A stretch of DNA of 64,000 nt, taken from Mesostigma viride. Lineage: Eukaryota > Streptophyta > Mesostigmatophyceae > Mesostigmatales > Mesostigmataceae. Made by a program: the position numbers and the translations under genes. Positions 40,589 to 51,587 of the stretch are shown here, piece by piece. The notes beneath the pieces are model-generated. The model was not told the origin of the DNA. It made no database searches and saw only the letters and a list, made by a program, of their open reading frames with translations. The DNA is taken from NCBI GenBank assembly GCA_009746045.1, contig RPFO01000253.1, positions 5,115,145 to 5,179,144 of the forward strand. Direction: 5' to 3'. The stretch's first letter is position 1. Every line of letters begins with the position of its first letter.

Positions 40589-41225
40589 TCAGGACTGTAC
40601 TTCTAACTGAAGGAACATACATAATAGGTATCCATATTCCTTTAGTTCAGATCGCAATTCGTCATTGGACATTAATACTTCAGGTATAGGTCTTACAGGA
40701 GGATCAACAGGTGTAGGAGGAGTAATATCTACCAAAGATAAATTTTCTAATCTATAATGACGTTCCGGTACCCAGTAGGAGCTATCTGGAAACCAAATGA
40801 CCATAGTATCATAACCATATGATCATAGTAATCTTATTATCCTGGTGCCAATCTAATCCTAGTAATACATCAGCTGTAGTGATAGGGCCTATAGTGGCCG
40901 TCAGGTTGACAGTACGTCCTTGTATGACCAGGGGAAGGGACACCGTACCCGGGGAATGACTGGTGCGACCGTCAGCATAATGGACAGTGACCGTTTTTGT
41001 GTGAGGGATAGGGACTAGTCCTAAACGCCTAACTAGGGCCTCGCTCACAAAGGAGCTAGCCGCACCGCTATCCACTAACACAGAGACGTTCAGAAGTTCA
41101 TCAGCATGCAAGAAGGGGTCTACAACAGTGTGAGGAACGGTTAAGCCACCATTCAAGAACATAAGAGGACGCACACGTAGTGGTAGGGATGATTCAGCTC
41201 CTACAGAGGTTATAAAAACAGGCAA
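40589..41225 (-). pseudogene. Gypsy-1 aspartic protease and linker
   Basis: Retropepsin with VSVLVDSGAASSFVSEALVR (active DSGA) and LLGLDWHQDN near the end. At about 40805 a short repeat of ATGATCATATGG/ATGGTCATTTGG shifts the frame and the continuation (FPDSSYWVPERHYRLENL) lies in another frame. One in-frame TAG near 40608 precedes the RT start. Either a recoding site or damage separates protease and RT. Confidence 0.8.
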
Positions 41226-41287
41226 GCAAGAATTATTATCTGGGGTACTACCTAAGGACCTGTCCAGGTTACCCCCGGCTGACAGGC

Positions 41288-43015
41288 CTACTGTTCCCCC
41301 TCCCCCCCCAAATCCATAGGAACTAACCCCGAAGAAGACCCTGGCAAAAAAGCCACTGCTGGAGGGTCACGAGGGATCGAAGAGGGTGCGGGAGCCTGAT
41401 TATCATAGGGGAACCCTGGGGTTCCTGTCTGAACAGCATTCAGCCTACTAGGGGTAGCTGAGGGAATGCGTCCTGAAGTGGGACGAATAGGAGCACGCTG
41501 AGGGGTAAGAGGAGGGCGAGCGTCGGGATGAGGGGGAGCACCCGAAAGGAACTTGGGGCACTCACGTTTAAGATGACCTACTTCCTTACAATGATAGCAT
41601 GTGATATGAGAGACATCCAGAGCTGAAAGGTCAGTAACACAAATATCTAATTCTTCTACATAGGAGTTCTCCTCCTCAGGGGTAAGACTAATATTATTAA
41701 TACGGGAACGGGTAGGAAGAGAAGGCGTGGTGAAGAAATCTGCTACTCGTAAGAGATGCTGACGCACATGCTTGAGGGGCAGGTCAGTAAAACGGTAGGC
41801 AGAGAACTGGCGCTTTACTTCACGTAATAAGGGTCTACTGAGGCCCTGTAGGAAGCGAGCACGTACTTCTGCGCCCGACAAATCCCTAATTCGTACCATC
41901 TGGGCATCAAATTCTTTCATATACTCCTTAAATGATTTAGTACCCTGCTGCAAGGTACCAAAGGCTAATCTATCCTGCCAATCTGCATCAGGAGGGACTA
42001 AATGGTTCTCTAAACGCTTAAACAATTCTGCTACTGAGTTAGGATAGGCATGAGAGGCCAAAGACTCACACTGGATGAGGTTAGCAAGCTCAGGAGTAAT
42101 GCAGGTAGTAAGATAGTGAGGGACTAGTACAGCATCAGAGAGACGCCATCTATTATGATTCTGCCACGACTCTGTGTTCTGGGTAAGCAACATAATAAAA
42201 GTGAAAAACTGTTGAGGGGTCGACTTGACATCCAGCTTGGGAAGGTTAGCAAAGAGGGGAAGAGCAGGGGGCTTAGGGGGATTAGAAGAGTCAGTTTTTC
42301 CCATAGGGCCACTATCTTCCACGGCTACATAAGCGGGATAGAAAGAAGGAAGAGGAAAGGTTTTGGGTAGGGGTCTAGAAGGGGCCACCGTTTCAGGCTG
42401 GTGCCCATAGGAGAAGGGAACAGTATATTGCTCACGAAGAGAGGAGTAGGCAAAATGATCATAATTTCTGTCATCTAGAGGCATGGTGCTGAAATCACTA
42501 TTAACTTCTAAATCAGCCACACGGGTAGGGACCTGGGCAGCCTCATAGGCCGTATCAGGGTAGGACCAGGAAGCAGGTGGGTAAAAGGGAACTGCACTAG
42601 GGCGCCCAGAAGGGCCGACAGGGGCAGAGGTACGACCCGTGTTAAAAGCAGGCATGGAAGGCACAGGGTGGGAAGGAGGCCTAGAAGCATTGTTAGTTAG
42701 TGAGGACCTGCTGGAGGGTTGAGCCAAGGTTGCAGGAGGGGCAGGGGCCTGGTTCAAGGTAAAGGAAGGGTCATCACTAAATCTGACTTGCATACGTTGT
42801 TCATAGGTAGGTGGGGTAATTGAGGGACGACGGCGACCACCAGTAACAGGAGAAGGAGGTGAGGTACGCAGATTACCTTGAGGAGTGAGATGGTGCACCG
42901 TTTCCAAGGAGTCCCGTCGGTTACCACGAGTATTGTTATTGTTATTAGTATTATTATTAGTAGTAGTAGTAGTATTGGTAGGTATAGGCGACATATCTCC
43001 ACCCACTGGATCCAT
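41288..43015 (-). CDS. Gypsy-1 gag
   Basis: 575 codons, open. The N-terminal third is Asn/Thr/Pro-rich low-complexity sequence. A retrotransposon gag core follows (FKEYMKEFDAQMVRIRDLSG, VRARFLQGLSRPLLREVK). The nucleocapsid zinc knuckle CYHCKEVGHLKREC (C-x2-C-x4-H-x4-C) is near residue 480. The C-terminal part is Pro-rich. It packs element RNA in virus-like particles. Confidence 0.92.
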   Translation of the reverse strand: MDPVGGDMSPIPTNTTTTTNNNTNNNNNTRGNRRDSLETVHHLTPQGNLRTSPPSPVTGGRRRPSITPPTYEQRMQVRFSDDPSFTLNQAPAPPATLAQPSSRSSLTNNASRPPSHPVPSMPAFNTGRTSAPVGPSGRPSAVPFYPPASWSYPDTAYEAAQVPTRVADLEVNSDFSTMPLDDRNYDHFAYSSLREQYTVPFSYGHQPETVAPSRPLPKTFPLPSFYPAYVAVEDSGPMGKTDSSNPPKPPALPLFANLPKLDVKSTPQQFFTFIMLLTQNTESWQNHNRWRLSDAVLVPHYLTTCITPELANLIQCESLASHAYPNSVAELFKRLENHLVPPDADWQDRLAFGTLQQGTKSFKEYMKEFDAQMVRIRDLSGAEVRARFLQGLSRPLLREVKRQFSAYRFTDLPLKHVRQHLLRVADFFTTPSLPTRSRINNISLTPEEENSYVEELDICVTDLSALDVSHITCYHCKEVGHLKRECPKFLSGAPPHPDARPPLTPQRAPIRPTSGRIPSATPSRLNAVQTGTPGFPYDNQAPAPSSIPRDPPAVAFLPGSSSGLVPMDLGGEGEQ

Positions 43016-43108
43016 CTTTAATTAAGTAAAGGAATAGGAATCTACTAAATGAAAGCAACAAGGGAAAAAGGAAAACCTTGAATGTCTGAAGCAAGGACAC
43101 AATTAAAA

Positions 43109-43501
43109 TCAATCCTTTTTAGCAACAGTAATGGATAGGGAGCCAAACTCTAAGGTGAGGGGAGTATCTGAGGTAGATGAAGATGCAGCCCGTTTAGGGG
43201 GAGAAGAAGGAGGAGTAGCAAAAACTAGAGCTTCTACGGGAGGACGACCATGAGGAGTAGAACGTACATGAAGGCCTAAATCTGATTCACTATGGTCTAT
43301 CAGGAATTGTTGAGCTTCGTCGAAGGTAACAAATTTCTTATACCTAACTACGTTATAAGTACGGTTTTGCTCTATCTTCCTAGCATCTGACCAAGAAAGG
43401 AAAATGGCTGACCATTGAGGGGTAATAACTACGTAATATTTGGCTAAGCTATTGTCACTAGACGAATGGGAAGGAGCAGTAAAAACACGACGCTGACTCA
43501 T
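43109..43501 (-). CDS. Gypsy-1 short ORF with viroplasmin/RNase HI N-terminal-like domain
   Basis: About 130 aa from MSQRRVFTAPSH. It contains KYYVVITPQWSAIFLSWSDA followed by RYKKFVTFDEAQQFL. The pattern (K)(F/Y)YVV...G/S-I-(Y/F)-x-SW-x(n)-KKF-T-xx-EAxxFL is that of the viroplasmin / RNase H1 N-terminal hybrid-binding domain (PF01693 type). The rest is Ser/Pro-rich. It lies before gag, an unusual place. Such domains bind RNA or RNA-DNA hybrids, so a role in packaging or reverse transcription is plausible. I chose the Met at 43501 over 43546 because the upstream segment looks non-coding. Confidence 0.6.
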   Translation of the reverse strand: MSQRRVFTAPSHSSSDNSLAKYYVVITPQWSAIFLSWSDARKIEQNRTYNVVRYKKFVTFDEAQQFLIDHSESDLGLHVRSTPHGRPPVEALVFATPPSSPPKRAASSSTSDTPLTLEFGSLSITVAKKD

Positions 43502-44017
43502 GGTAACGCACCTGGTGGGTCTTGAGTAGTCACAACAGGAGAACAAGGAGTAGTAGGAGGCGACTTAGCTGGGGTATCTGGATCACCGAAAGTACGAGGG
43601 CGGCAATGATCCAGCGCTCGTAGTCCTAAAATCAGCGACCCAGTGAATTTCTGCGGGTGCGGCCGTCTAATGAACAGCAGCACGAAGGAAAAGGTGGAGC
43701 CTATCAAGTCGCTAAACGTCTCACTAACGCTGAACCGAAACCATCACCTATCTACGACAGTAAGCAACACTTCTAAGGAAAACAAAACGAGGGAAAGGAG
43801 CTGTCTATAAAGGATTTTCCGCTTTGAGCAGGTCTAAGTTCTAGGCAGGGCGTGTCCCGAATCGGGCAGCACTACCCCCCTAGCTTGCAGGCGACCCGCC
43901 CATTACCTGTCAAGAAAGTGTCGTCTTCATATTCCCGGACGCGGAAGGGTTGATTCAATGACGTATGTTGCAGGGGATCGTCGTCTCGCTCTCTACCTAA
44001 AGTTCCTCCGAGTCCAT
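43502..44017 (-). other. Gypsy-1 leader with possible primer-binding site
   Basis: The sequence after the 5' LTR on the minus strand. One base past the LTR lies TGGACTCGGAGGAAC, starting with the TGG expected for pairing with the CCA end of a tRNA. Which tRNA is not identified. The remainder is leader without a convincing ORF. Confidence 0.6.
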
Positions 44018-44577
44018 TGTTACGTCTCAAACCTCTACCGCCACCTCTACCTCTACCTGGCCTAATGCTACCTAAACTAGTAAGGCCGCCTCTAGTTAAA
44101 CCCCTAGCGAAAGACGAACGAGACGATCCAGATCTCAGTGCATTTACGTAAGTACTACTGTAATACGCCATAAGCCATTTACACAAACCCGTTTACTCCA
44201 GGAATAGAGGAAGGAAACACAACTACACTGCCATGACCCAAGCTAATATGTGTTAATTCATCACACGCCGAGTGCCCACACAAGGAGTGGAACGTGCATA
44301 AATGGTCACCAACGGTCCAACAAGCTCGGGCCGACCTGGCCCTCGCCTACAGAACCACAGGCAGATGCACAGATGCACGCCGGTCCACTACATTCTACCA
44401 AAGGATAAGGACCACTAATAAAGTACGCGGCGCGGCGCCCAAAAGCACCCAATGTACCACGGTACTGTTACGAGGACAATAGTGTCCCAGTTGGAACTAC
44501 ACGTAAACCTAGGAACAACCGAGGCAAAGGACCTAATTTACGTCCGTAACTACAACGAATTGTTACGCGACGTAACA
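44018..44577 (-). repeat. Gypsy-1 5' LTR
   Basis: 560 bp, same termini as the 3' LTR. It should carry the element promoter, reading to the left. Followed at 44578 by the TTCAT duplication. Confidence 0.95.
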
Positions 44578-44935
44578 TTCATTCTGGATCTGATAGCCTG
44601 GAGCCCAGCCACCAAACATGGCTTAGACTTGTCTTGCAACAGCTCCAGCACCTTGTACTTGGTGTATCTGTCAACACCAACCAACAAAATCAGTTTCCTG
44701 ATTTCTTGGATATCACATTGTACATATCCAGGCTGCAACACAGGTTGTCTGACATGAGACTTCTTAGGCTTGGGAGCAACCAGCCTACAGGAACAAGCCT
44801 CAACAACCTGTTTTACTGCATTAAACAAGATGTCCCTCCCAGCCTCCTAGCAAACTGGAGTGCCTGGGCAGCATGACCAAACATGTGATGCAATCTCAAT
44901 GCAATGTTGGACACAAGAGACATTTTATTAAATAC
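44578..44935 (-). pseudogene. Copia-like pre-integrase and integrase core, first part
   Basis: On the minus strand: LHHMFGHAAQALQFARRLG (GAG-pre-integrase H-x(n)-H type), a frame break, then CSCRLVAPKPKKSH and QCDIQEIRKLILLVGVDRYT with the first integrase Asp residues. It ends at the Gypsy-1 duplication and resumes at 8321. Nothing upstream of the pre-integrase part (gag, 5' LTR) is present, so the Copia element is truncated at about 44950 against Gypsy-2. Confidence 0.8.
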
Positions 44936-44962
44936 AGGTGAGGTGCTTGGAATATTCAAACG

Positions 44963-45490
44963 TTGCAAGAAGGCCAAGGCCCCACGGCGTCCCCCATGTA
45001 CCGGATGGGACCAGTTGAGCTGCAGGAGCTCAAAAAGATCCTCATCTCTCTCCTTGAGGCAGGTCTGATTGAGCCCAGCAATAGCCCGTATTCAGCGGGG
45101 GTGCTCCTGGTGCCCAAGCCCAATGGGAAATGGCGTCTAGTGACAGACTACCGGAAGCTGAACGCCATTACTGTCAAATCCAAGTACCCGTTGCCACGCA
45201 TTGACGACATCTTCAACCGCGTGCAAGGCGCTACGTGCTTCACAGTCCTTGACTGTGCGGACGGGTTTTGGCAATTACGTATCGCCCCGGAGAACTGTCA
45301 CAAGACAGCCTTCGCGACGCCGTTCGGGCACTACCAATTCCGGGTGGCAGCCATGGGACTCTGCAACTCCCCAGCATCCTTTCAAATGCTGATGAACGAC
45401 CTGCTCCGCCCGGTTATGGGAACTGCTCACCGGCCGCAGGTTTCCAAGGACTTGCGCGACCCCAACAGGGGGACCAAACCGCCGTGGACC
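44963..45490 (+). pseudogene. Gypsy-2 reverse transcriptase, N-terminal part
   Basis: Closely related to the Gypsy-1 RT: PMYRMGPVELQELKKIL, LVPKPNGKWRLVTDYRKLN, LDCADGFWQLRIAPENC, MGLCNSPASFQMLMND. It is cut off before the YLDD motif by the insertion that begins near 45505. Gag and protease are missing because of the junction with the Copia fragment. Confidence 0.9.
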
Positions 45491-45504
45491 TATAACACGT
45501 CCCC

Positions 45505-47200
45505 TGTAGAAACTCAGTCCTAAAAATAGGACTGAGTATACCATCTTTGAGATCATGTGGCGGTAAGGGTAGGGGGGTACCCCATATGTTTGATATGCAT
45601 CATAGCACTCAATATCATGCTAATGCTTGGGCATGTGCTTAAAAAATCATATGTTGACCAAATCATGTAAAATTATACATGACTCTCAACCCTTACTCGC
45701 GATTTTGGAATTTTCTGTGGAAGCACGAGTGTGTAAAATCCAATAAAATCCATATTCACTATTAAAAATCATAGGCATGTAGATATTAGAGTTCTTGAAC
45801 TGTGGCAAAAAACTGGACTCAATTCGGCCACTGGCACTGCCTGAAACATGCAAAACACTGCCAGTCCTATAAATAGGACTGGGCCTTGGTAACAAAATGC
45901 TAGCATGGGAGTGCGGTCGTACTACACACCACCGTGGCCACCAACCATGCCAATCAACTCATTTCCCTTCCAGCATAATAGGACAACATGCTTGCATCAT
46001 CATATTGCAGTTATATTATACCTTATAATGTGTGAGAGCCTATGCAAGCACGTAGGGAATGGGTTTGGATACCTACCCACGAAAGGTTTTTTTTTTAGTG
46101 TTAACCACCAATGTACTGGGCAGGTTAAGCATATTTCAAGTGTCTCTAACAAGAATGGACATGGATAAAACTGTTTTGCCTTGCCATGGCATGGCCAACA
46201 TACTTGCTGGCACATGATGACAGTGGTTTACCACCAAGATCTTTCACTCACCCATATAAGCTTGAAAGCACCCTTGACGAGGCCCATGGCCACACAATTA
46301 TGCAGTATGAACGTAGCAAAAGAACAACTAACATCTATGAAGGTGTTTAAACCCATACAGCGCCTAAAAACCTGCACAACTACACCAGGGCAAGGCAAAT
46401 GCCTGGCAACATCATCTAAAAAGGGGGTTTTGGAGAGGGGCAGGCAACGGTCAAGAAAGAGCATCAAGACTCGAAACTGGCAACACCTCGCAAGCTTAAA
46501 CTCATGTAAGAACATCGAGAAATGATGAGACAACGATATTCCGGCTTTACCTTGCATGGCTGGCGTTACCTTGGCCCAGGCGGTGCCCGCAAAAGTGGCA
46601 CTTTGAGGCACACACACCATGACGTGACAGAGTGGTCGAAATCATCAAATCTATACTGCCACTAAGTCAATTCTATGACAATGCATGATAAAAGGTAGAA
46701 AGATACCTATAAATCCTTCGAATTTCGCCGGAAAGCAGTTGTAGTAATCAATTCCGTCGGCCTGCCTGATCGCAGCTTTTTCCAGCAAGAACGGTGCCGA
46801 CACCGGGTAAATCGCATCCCCGCGAGCTGAAAATTGACTTGTATCATCTCTAGGATATTTAAAATCTATTTCCTGAGTTTGGCCAGCTATATCTTCGGAA
46901 AACGTAAACTGCATGCATGGGCGCAAGCCGCCATGGCTAGGTCGTGCATTTCCGGAACTCACGTTTCACGTGGGAAAGTACCCTTACCACCTGTTCTTTG
47001 ACCGTACATTTAGCCGCTCATACCAAATCCAAAAAAATCGCAAAAATATGTCCAAGAAAGATCTTTTCACGTAGTATTTGAATAAATTTTGAGGGAATTT
47101 TTTTGACAAACCTTCCGATCGGGGCAAATTTTCTACGAAACCCCAAATCTCAGTCCTAAATTTAGGACTGAGTTGAACTCAGTCCTAAAAATAGGTGTGG
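45505..47200. mobile_element. About 1.7 kb palindrome-ended insertion in Gypsy-2
   Basis: AT-rich DNA between the RT halves of Gypsy-2. The palindrome CAGTCCTAAAAATAGGACTG or variants occur at the left end (45510-45535), internally (45862-45886) and twice at the right end (47149-47196). Exact ends and duplication cannot be fixed because the host sequence around the junction is not conserved in Gypsy-1. Probably a non-autonomous DNA element. Confidence 0.55.
46651..46962 (-). CDS. Exon-like ORF inside the insertion
   Basis: A minus-strand reading MSSGNARPSHGGLRPCMQF ... FLLEKAAIRQADGIDYYNCF with balanced composition and a possible donor GTATCT near 46705. A second open segment lies at 46228-46620. 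Not recognised. It could be a captured gene fragment in the transposon. Confidence 0.3.
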   Translation of the reverse strand: MSSGNARPSHGGLRPCMQFTFSEDIAGQTQEIDFKYPRDDTSQFSARGDAIYPVSAPFLLEKAAIRQADGIDYYNCFPAKFEGFIGIFLPFIMHCHRIDLVAV

Positions 47201-47214
47201 CTACAGACGACGTG

Positions 47215-50094
47215 CGCCAATGCGCCAATGCGCCGTCGCATACCTCGACGATATCCTGATTTACTCCAAGACTTTCGACGATCATCTTGAGGATGTGGAC
47301 GCGGTGCTTCAGATCATGGAGGATGAGCACCTCTCGGCGCGTCGCGCCGGCCAAGGTCCGCTCGGGCCGCAGTGTTCCCTTTTTGGGCCACACCCTGTCC
47401 CAACATGGGGTGGCCACGGACCCGGCCAAGATCGCCGCAGTGCAGGAATGGCCGGTCCCCACCGATGTCAAAGGTGTTCGCAGTTTTCTTGGCCTTGCGT
47501 CATACTACCGGCGCTTCATTCCTCGGTTCGCGACGATAGCCGCACCGATCAATGCCCTTCTGAAAAAGGGCACTCCATTCGAGTGGTCAAGTGCATGTCA
47601 AGCAGCATTTGAAGAACTCAAGGCGAGTCTTACTCGCGCCCCCGTCCTTGTGCTACCCCACCGTTCCAAGCCTTTTGTCGTCGCTACCGATGAGAGCAAA
47701 GTGGCGATAGGGGGTGTCCTGTTACAGGATCACGGTGCTGGCTTGCAGCCGATTGAATACATTTCGCGCACCATGATCCCGGCAAAGCGCAACTATCCAG
47801 TGCACCAACAGGAATTGTTGGCAGTTGTATACTGCTGCCACACCTGGCGACACCTCCTACTGGGGGCACAGTTTGACGTCGCGATCAGTGAGCAAGGGGA
47901 CTTGGATCCCCACCGGTTGGTCATCCACACTGACCACCGCCCGCTCACCCACTTGCTCGCCCAACCCGGCCAACCTCGTCCCGCGGCAGGCGCGTTGGAT
48001 GGAGTATCTGTCCCAGTTCGCCCCCTTTCGCATTCAATATGTGAAGGGTGAGGACAACGTTGTCCCGGACGCGCTTTCCCGCCGCGCAGACTACCAGTTC
48101 TATGAGGACTTGGATGTGCTCCACACCGTTTGTGTGCCCACCATGGGTCCTGTCCCGCCGTATGGCGTATCAGACGGATCCTTGACCTCACGGTTCCTCT
48201 TCCATGAGGACCATACCACCCCTGACGTTTTGGCCCCTTGGCCCCGCGACGAGCACGAGGACGCGCCCACCCCGATGGGGGGGAGGGGTCCCATCACCGG
48301 ATCCCCCTCAGCCATGCGGTCCCACCAGTAGGCGGCTTTAGCCTCACACCACTTGGCGAGCCCCTTCTTGTCGACAAAAACTTCGGCTCCGTTGCGGACA
48401 TCAATGCGCTCACGCGAACCATGGCTAGGCGAGTCACGACCTCGCAACCAGGCGACACCACCATTCGCCAGGAGCTGGACGACTTGGAAAAGCTGCCCGT
48501 ACTCGAAGGCAACACGGAGAGCTTTAACACCGACTAAGATACCGTCCGACTTGGGGCGCATCGTCAGTAGGTTCACGGTGACCGAACCCGAGGCGCAGGC
48601 AGCCATTGCAGCGCACCCGCAGCAGATGAACGGACTCCCCTGCAAGTTCCAAGACGGGTTCCTGTACGTGATGACGGGACCCGGGGATCAATGGCGGCTG
48701 TATATAATACCGCCCATCGCTAGAGCCGCGCTCTTGCATGAGCTCCACGGCTCTCCCTTGGGAGGTCATCAGGGCACCCATCAGGTCCTACTAAGCCACC
48801 TGCGACGGCTATTCTTCTGGCCTGGCATGAAGCAGGAGGTGCTGGAATATGTGCGCACATGCCATTCGTGCCAATTGATGAAGCCGCGCAACACCGGGTC
48901 GCAGGCCACCCCCCACTCATTACCTGATCCGCTGCGACCTTGGGATAGCCTGATGATGGACTTCGTTGGTCCATTTAAAAGGACCCCGTCGGGTAACGAG
49001 CAGATTTTGGTGTTCCTCGATCGGTTGACCCGCAGGTGCCATCTGGTGCCTTGGCCCCTGACACTCACCGCGCAGGATTGCGTCCGACTCTACCTAGACA
49101 ATGTCTTCAAGTACCATGGGCTGAGTCGCCAGTTTATCTCCGACCGCGACAAGCTGTTCACTGCATGCCACGTTTTGGCAAGAGTTCCTCGGGATCCTGG
49201 GCACCAAGGTCTCCCTCGGGACCGCATACCACAGCTCCTCTACACATCTGGTAGAACGACTTAACCGGGTATATATGGAGGAGACCATGCGCCACTACAT
49301 CAAGGGGCGAGGCGACAACTGGGATGAGTTCATTGGGTTTGTCGAGTTTGCCCTTAACAACTCGTCCCAGGCTGCCCACGGCTATACGCCATTTTTCCTG
49401 GACACAGCCGGGACAGCACCCCCTCACCCCAGCCGAAATGCTGGCCAGCCAGATGCCCAGCAAGGACGCAACCATACGCACGACGGTGCGAGGTGTGAGG
49501 GAGATGCTTGAGCACATGAAGCAGGCACAGGAAAGTGCGGTTTTGGGATACCAAGCCACACGAGACAAACGCCTGGCGCGCTTGAGAGCCGCGATTGATG
49601 CTCGCACGCCCGCGATCGAAATCAGGGACTTGGTCCTCGTGAAGGGTCCTCAACTAGGTCGTTTCGCCCAGAAGGTGGAGGAAGGGCTTAAGACCAAGTT
49701 GAAGCCAATCTTCCTCGGCCCGTACCCGGTGGTGGACAAGTTCAAGGACTGCATGTTCCGGGTAGACATGCCCTCCACTTGGCAGGTGCAGAATAACACG
49801 TTCCACAGGGACCAGTTAAAACTGTACCACAAGAGCACGTTCCCGGGTAGGGTAGACGCCCCTGCGCCGCTAGAACACAACCCAGAGATGGGAGAGGTAG
49901 AGAATGAGGTGGAGGCCATTGTGGGCCACCGCGATCAGAAGCGAGGTAGGGGCATGGTGCGCCAGTACCGCGTACCATGGAAGTTCAGCCAGTCGGAGGC
50001 AGACCCCATGCAGTACTCCTGGCGAACCGAGGATCAGTTGGATGGCTGTAGGCGGTTGTTACAGCACTATAAGCGTGAGAATGGGTTGGAGTAG
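47215..50094 (+). pseudogene. Gypsy-2 RT, RNase H, integrase and chromodomain
   Basis: Continues the RT with AVAYLDDILIYSKTF, then RSFLGLASYYRRFIPRFA, RNase H (VATDESKVAIGGVL, TDHRPLTHLL), integrase zinc motif (ELHGSPLGGHQG ... CHSCQLM), core (MMDFVGPFKRTPSGNEQI, GLSRQFISDRDKLF) and the chromodomain end (EVEAIVGHRDQKRGRG ... EDQLDGCRRLL), stop at 50094. At least six frame changes are visible (near 47340, 47985, 48290, 48540, 49180 and 49420). Domain order and sequence make it a relative of Gypsy-1, but older and inactive. Confidence 0.92.
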
Positions 50095-50122
50095 GTAGGA
50101 TGGATTTTACCCAAACTTTTGC

Positions 50123-50755
50123 GTGCATGCTGGTCGGTGTTCCCCCCCCACACCCCCTCCCTTTCCTCCAACAGGTCTACGCGTGGAGGGAACATGCCGA
50201 CCTTCACGACGCGTCGCCCCGGGCCTACTCGGCGTACCCAGAATGCTCGGCCACCCCAGCCAGACAACGGCGTTGGTTCCAAGGCACCCAGCCAGCCACA
50301 GTATGCTGATCAACAAGCACAGTCAGCGGACTATGTCGGCGTCCAACGAACCAAGGACCTCATCATGGTCATCCCGGAATCTGAGGAGAGAGACCGCACC
50401 AAATGGTGCGGGTTCCGCCTTATGGGCGCAAGTGAGCCTATCTGCATGGTTGCAACGCTGGCAGATCCTCGATCAACAAGTGTGGCCGCCCTTGCCAGAT
50501 GGCCTGGCTTGGGACCTGAGGGACTACATGAGGCGCAACGTTTCGTTCTTCGGCCCTCCTCTGGGTTCCACCATTGCGGCGGACAGTGTCAGCAAGCTAC
50601 CGCTGGTCGAGCACAGCATAGGTTGCCAGTGTGTCTTCTGCCGCCTCAGCGCACGGGTGGTGCTGGAATATCCACTCGTTTTCCCATACCTCTCTGACGA
50701 GGCTGGACGGGATGCATGGTGTGTGAAGGGCGTTCGGCGTTACTCGGCTAGTTAA
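50123..50755 (+). pseudogene. Gypsy-2 third ORF
   Basis: An open reading after integrase, as in Gypsy-1. It shares a Cys cluster and VFPYLSDEAGRDAWC with the Gypsy-1 segment VFSYLSTPVGRSC, preceded in both by Cys pairs (here CQCVFC). It lacks the long Pro-rich middle and C-terminal part of the Gypsy-1 ORF, and the start is not certain. Function unknown. Confidence 0.6.
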
Positions 50756-51169
50756 CGTTTTTAAACGCAATGTATAAGGATATGGTTGCAATGCAGCAAT
50801 TGTGTGAATGTGGTTGGAACGGAGCTTTGTTAAAATTGGATAATGTTACAGCACTCAGACACTTGAGGCTTAGACACGAGTTTGCCAATTCAAGGCAACA
50901 CACGTGAGGTGGGCTCGCAAGATATGACCAGTTGGCACTGGCCTATTCTTTATATACTTGTGCACTGTGCTTTGCTAGCCTGCCTGAGCAGCCTCGTAGG
51001 CCTGCTCAGTATTAACACCCCGGTACAGTATTAATAACCTGTACAGCATCCAGATCCTATACAGTAGGTCTGCCATACAGGCACAGTGACCACAGAGTAC
51101 AGTCGACACAGTGATTATTGCGTCTGCACCCAATAGTCCAGGACTAAGCCTGCGGTACCAACAGACCAC
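50756..51169 (+). other. Gypsy-2 3' region, possible partial LTR
   Basis: No ORF. A TGTTACAG start at 50844 and TTATATACTTG near 50950 are LTR-like. The stretch is cut at 51170 by repeat A1, and no partner LTR is present. No convincing polypurine tract precedes 50844. Confidence 0.3.
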
Positions 51170-51587
51170 TCGGGGTTCTTTGAGCGGAGTTTCTTCTATA
51201 CGTGAATGCGGGAACAAGAGGCCGCTGGATGAGCGGCTTATAGGTCGTAGTGTTTTCTCGTAGCTGTTTGGCTAGAGCTTTTGTGATTAGTAGATGCAAT
51301 ATAGTGCATGGTTGAAAAATGAATTAAATAAAATGTGCGTTCCGCGCTTGGGTTGATTATACCCGGGCGGAACGGGGCGTGAGGTGCAGTGCCCCTGAAA
51401 AGAACAACCTACGCATTATTTAATACTAGCCGTGCAGATTCGGGATATTCTACCCCCGGTCTGTACGGTTAGCGTCTTACTAGCATCACTGAACATAAGG
51501 GTTTAATGACGTCAGTTAGCTAGGGATAAGGGAGGTTTTGCGACTAAAAGCCGCTCTGGCTGGTTTTGTCGGCCTCTTTCTTTGCTC
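51170..51587. repeat. Repeat A, copy 1 (418 bp)
   Basis: Starts TCGGGGTTCTTTGAGCGGAG and ends CCTCTTTCTTTGCTC. It is almost identical to 52552-52969, with one difference seen near the start (GAGCGG/GAACGG). The sequence 51588-52423 between the copies is GC-rich with no recognised gene. Confidence 0.9.

Larger units (their letters stand above)
8322..44577 (-). mobile_element. Gypsy-1 chromovirus LTR retrotransposon (interrupted)
   Basis: Complete LTR to LTR, transcribed on the minus strand: 5' LTR 44018-44577, short ORF with a viroplasmin-like domain, gag, protease, RT/RNase H, integrase with chromodomain, an extra third ORF, polypurine tract, 3' LTR 8322-8873. It is flanked by TTCAT duplications inside the integrase of a Copia-like element. 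The element without its own insertion is about 10.6 kb. The 25.6 kb CACTA-type element at 12577-38203 splits its integrase. The LTRs differ by one substitution, one 12 bp and one 4 bp indel, so the insertion is young. Confidence 0.95.
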
